This document shows positions 20,548 through 20,960 of a stretch of DNA of 20,960 nucleotides, piece by piece. A model generated the notes under the pieces. It was not told the origin of the DNA. It did not search any database and worked only from the letters and a program-made list of their open reading frames with translations. Where the stretch lies: contig LSSL01002999.1 in the NCBI GenBank assembly GCA_001953115.1, positions 1 through 20,960 of the forward strand, read 5' to 3'. This DNA comes from Smittium mucronatum (lineage: Eukaryota; Kickxellomycota; Harpellomycetes; Harpellales; Legeriomycetaceae). Each line of letters opens with the position of its first letter. Position 1 is the stretch's first letter. Position numbers and translations under genes: made by a program.

Positions 20548-20960
20548 TTTTATTTTTTTTATTATCACGGAATTTTATTGTAAGATAACGTCATTAAAAA
20601 CTATACTAAAAAAATTTGAAAAAAAGAAAAAGACGTATAGAAAAGACTATTATCCTAACTACAATAAGCTCCTCTGCCGGACTACCGGCTGCGTACCTAC
20701 GGGAAAAGGGTTCAATCTACCAACCGAAAGACCCCCCCTGGCATTGCTTCAAGTAGGCTGGATGACTGAGGTTACGTGCAGTCATGAATTAAGCTCTTTG
20801 TCAATGAACAACAGTTTATTGAAGCTACTGAGTTCCTAGTCAGAGCCTACTTCTAACAGGATTAATAAAATTAGGCTCCTACCTAAACGTGGGATTGATC
20901 GACATGGCTTTCCTATAAACAGCTCTTCGACGCTGAGATCCGTCTGACTGTCGAACGCTG
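20548..20960 (-). mobile_element. Partial poly(A)-type retroelement, 3' part, continuing beyond the right edge
   Basis: Read on the minus strand, a G+C-richer sequence enters from the window edge and ends near 20548. One frame (20958 to 20659, stop TAG) contains only three internal stops in about 100 codons. It includes SQTDLSVEELFIGKPCRSIP near its start and RLNPFPVGTQPVVRQRSLL just before the final stop. The segment 20673-20714 aligns without gaps to the head of the short retroposon at 8.8 kb (31 of 42 positions), and the stop codon falls at the same place in both. The AT-rich 3' tail has AATAAAATTCC (20579 to 20569) and then an A-rich end (20560 to 20548), again as in the short copy. Internal inverted repeats include AAGTAGGCT (20751-20759) with AGCCTACTT (20844-20852), and GAGCCTA with TAGGCTC (20843-20849, 20872-20878). 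I do not recognise a reverse transcriptase or endonuclease motif, so the class is inferred. Confidence 0.6.

Noticed and set aside
1..20960. CRISPR array, phage, operon or other prokaryotic system
   Set aside because: No regularly spaced repeats, no bacterial-type gene packing or ribosome-binding sites, and the elements seen (MULE relics, poly(A) retroposon) are eukaryotic.

Overview
The window is an extremely AT-rich (by eye about 80% A+T), gene-poor eukaryotic stretch. It has long A/T homopolymers, (TA)n tracts, dense stops in all frames, no intact protein-coding gene and no rRNA or convincing tRNA. Everything recognisable is transposable-element debris. Such gene deserts with decayed Mutator-like (MULE) elements fit a large, AT-rich microsporidian genome, but other AT-rich eukaryotes (anaerobic chytrids, amoebae) cannot be excluded; no host-gene marker is present.

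Layout. 1-9.9 kb is mostly featureless AT desert. It holds a nested fold-back (59-137), a compositionally atypical block with a 62-codon ORF (about 1310-1520), a cluster of four inverted repeats (1886-2116), an unidentified open stretch on the minus strand (3175-3324) and, most clearly, a short 5'-truncated poly(A) retroposon on the minus strand (8764-8916) bounded by perfect 15-bp target-site duplications.

9.9-19 kb contains three separate, heavily mutated MULE transposase pseudogenes: minus 9913-10968, minus 13461-15034 and plus 17328-18929. None can be read without several stops and frameshifts, so an ordinary ORF search misses them. Aligned by eye they share the same motif order: an N-terminal Cys-containing FLYWCH-like segment (seen in two), a H-I-x-x-x-F block, a [C/Y]P[IV]I block followed by KFI/FIP, an [AE]DS or ES block, a C/F-W-x-H block, a Trp, an N-x-x-LER[FL] motif and a basic AT-hook-like GRPK/GKPR tail. 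A 145-bp MITE-like inverted repeat (15322-15466) lies upstream of the middle copy.

19-20.96 kb is again AT desert until about 20.6 kb. There a second, longer copy of the same retroelement as at 8.8 kb (minus strand) runs off the right edge. The two copies share a GC-rich segment, a stop codon at the same place, and an AATAAA-(A)TTCC-A-rich 3' end.

The region is best read as a graveyard of cut-and-paste DNA transposons and at least one poly(A)-tailed retroelement. There is no sign of a functional gene system.
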